Source of the DNA: Bacteroidota bacterium
GTDB taxonomy: Bacteria > Bacteroidota > Bacteroidia > Chitinophagales > Saprospiraceae
Reading direction: 5' to 3'
Assembly: GCA_018969455.1 (NCBI GenBank)
Contig: JAGWYI010000343.1
Span: forward strand, 1-5,001
Length of the DNA: 5,001 nt
Positions within the stretch are counted from its first letter, which is position 1. Every line of letters starts with the position of its first letter. Position numbers and translations under genes: made by a program. Shown one piece after another: positions 4,721-5,001 of the stretch. The notes beneath the pieces were generated by a model. The model was not told the DNA's origin, made no database searches, and saw only the letters and a list, made by a program, of their open reading frames with translations.

Positions 4721-5001
4721 TAATCCAAAAATGGCTTTCAAAAGCGGTCCTCTTTGCGCTTATGGGAATACCCTATTGGGCTTTTCCACAGCAAAACACC
4801 TTGCACCAGTCGATCTATAGCCTCAAAATTGGTCTGAAATGGCAGCTCAAACCATCCTGGAGCATCCACGCTGAACTGGAAAACCGGCGTTTTGTATTGC
4901 CCAAATCGGCGCAACAAATTTTTGTACACCAGTTATATGCCACCATTCATTCCAACCTTCAGCTCGGATATGCTTTTACCATACTTGGTTCTCAAAATCC
5001 G
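4717..5001 (+). CDS. Exported DUF2490-like outer-membrane protein, N-terminal part, runs off the right edge
   Basis: 95 residues are visible and the frame is still open at the edge. The likely start is GTG at 4717, overlapping the DUF983 stop (GTGA). It gives a basic N-terminus (IIQKWLSK) and a hydrophobic stretch (about 8-19), a plausible Sec signal sequence ending near WAFPQQN (18-24). An internal ATG at 4762 would cut the signal. The mature part shows alternating polar/hydrophobic segments such as LKIGLKWQLK and WSIHAELENRRF (54-65), the style of a beta-barrel; the pattern of K-W-x-L then E-x-R then Q resembles DUF2490 proteins. That family call rests on a weak pattern and only the first strands, so treat it as a probable outer-membrane protein. 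Confidence 0.6.
   Translation, partial: MIIQKWLSKAVLFALMGIPYWAFPQQNTLHQSIYSLKIGLKWQLKPSWSIHAELENRRFVLPKSAQQIFVHQLYATIHSNLQLGYAFTILGSQNP

Noticed and set aside
4738..4929. Minus-strand open frame of 63 codons
   Set aside because: It is antisense to the exported DUF2490-like protein, which has a translationally coupled start and a signal sequence.

Overview
The window looks like chromosomal DNA from a member of the Bacteroidota, probably Saprospiria or Chitinophagia-like. The evidence is the protein families: a DUF983 zinc-ribbon membrane protein, a DUF2490-like outer-membrane protein, YeeE/YedE transporters split into two genes, and human-type SQR remnants. Shine-Dalgarno sequences are weak or absent, and there are sequences resembling the phylum's TAnnTTTG promoter element. 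The lineage is an inference from these features, not from a marker gene.

Positions 1-4077 hold a minus-strand cluster for inorganic and sulfane sulfur chemistry. In transcription order it contains: a cytoplasmic single-domain rhodanese (4077-3769); a small Cys-rich DUF2892-type membrane protein (3752-3510) ending in a terminator hairpin; a broken sulfide:quinone oxidoreductase (about 3475-3039); two YeeE/YedE half-transporters (2933-2367 and 2356-1847); an exported, probably lipid-anchored rhodanese (1821-1435); a membrane-anchored diheme cytochrome c of the TsdA thiosulfate dehydrogenase/tetrathionate reductase family (1433-273); and the start of a Tat-exported SoxB-like metallophosphoesterase (222 to the left edge). 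Gaps between intact genes are 1-50 bp. From the first YeeE gene to soxB they look like one operon, with a candidate promoter and overlapping operator just downstream of the SQR remnant.

A working model, which is inference: YeeE halves move thiosulfate or a related sulfur species across the inner membrane. Rhodaneses on both sides handle sulfane sulfur. The TsdA-like cytochrome interconverts thiosulfate and tetrathionate in the periplasm, and SoxB hydrolyses a thiosulfonate bound to a carrier. The SQR step is missing here because the gene is truncated at the 5' side and internally deleted.

The gene-free stretch 4078-4318 separates this cluster from a plus-strand pair (DUF983 protein, then the start of a DUF2490-like protein). 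It is dense in inverted repeats, including a pair of 20-bp arms matching at 18 positions, and is the least explained part of the window.
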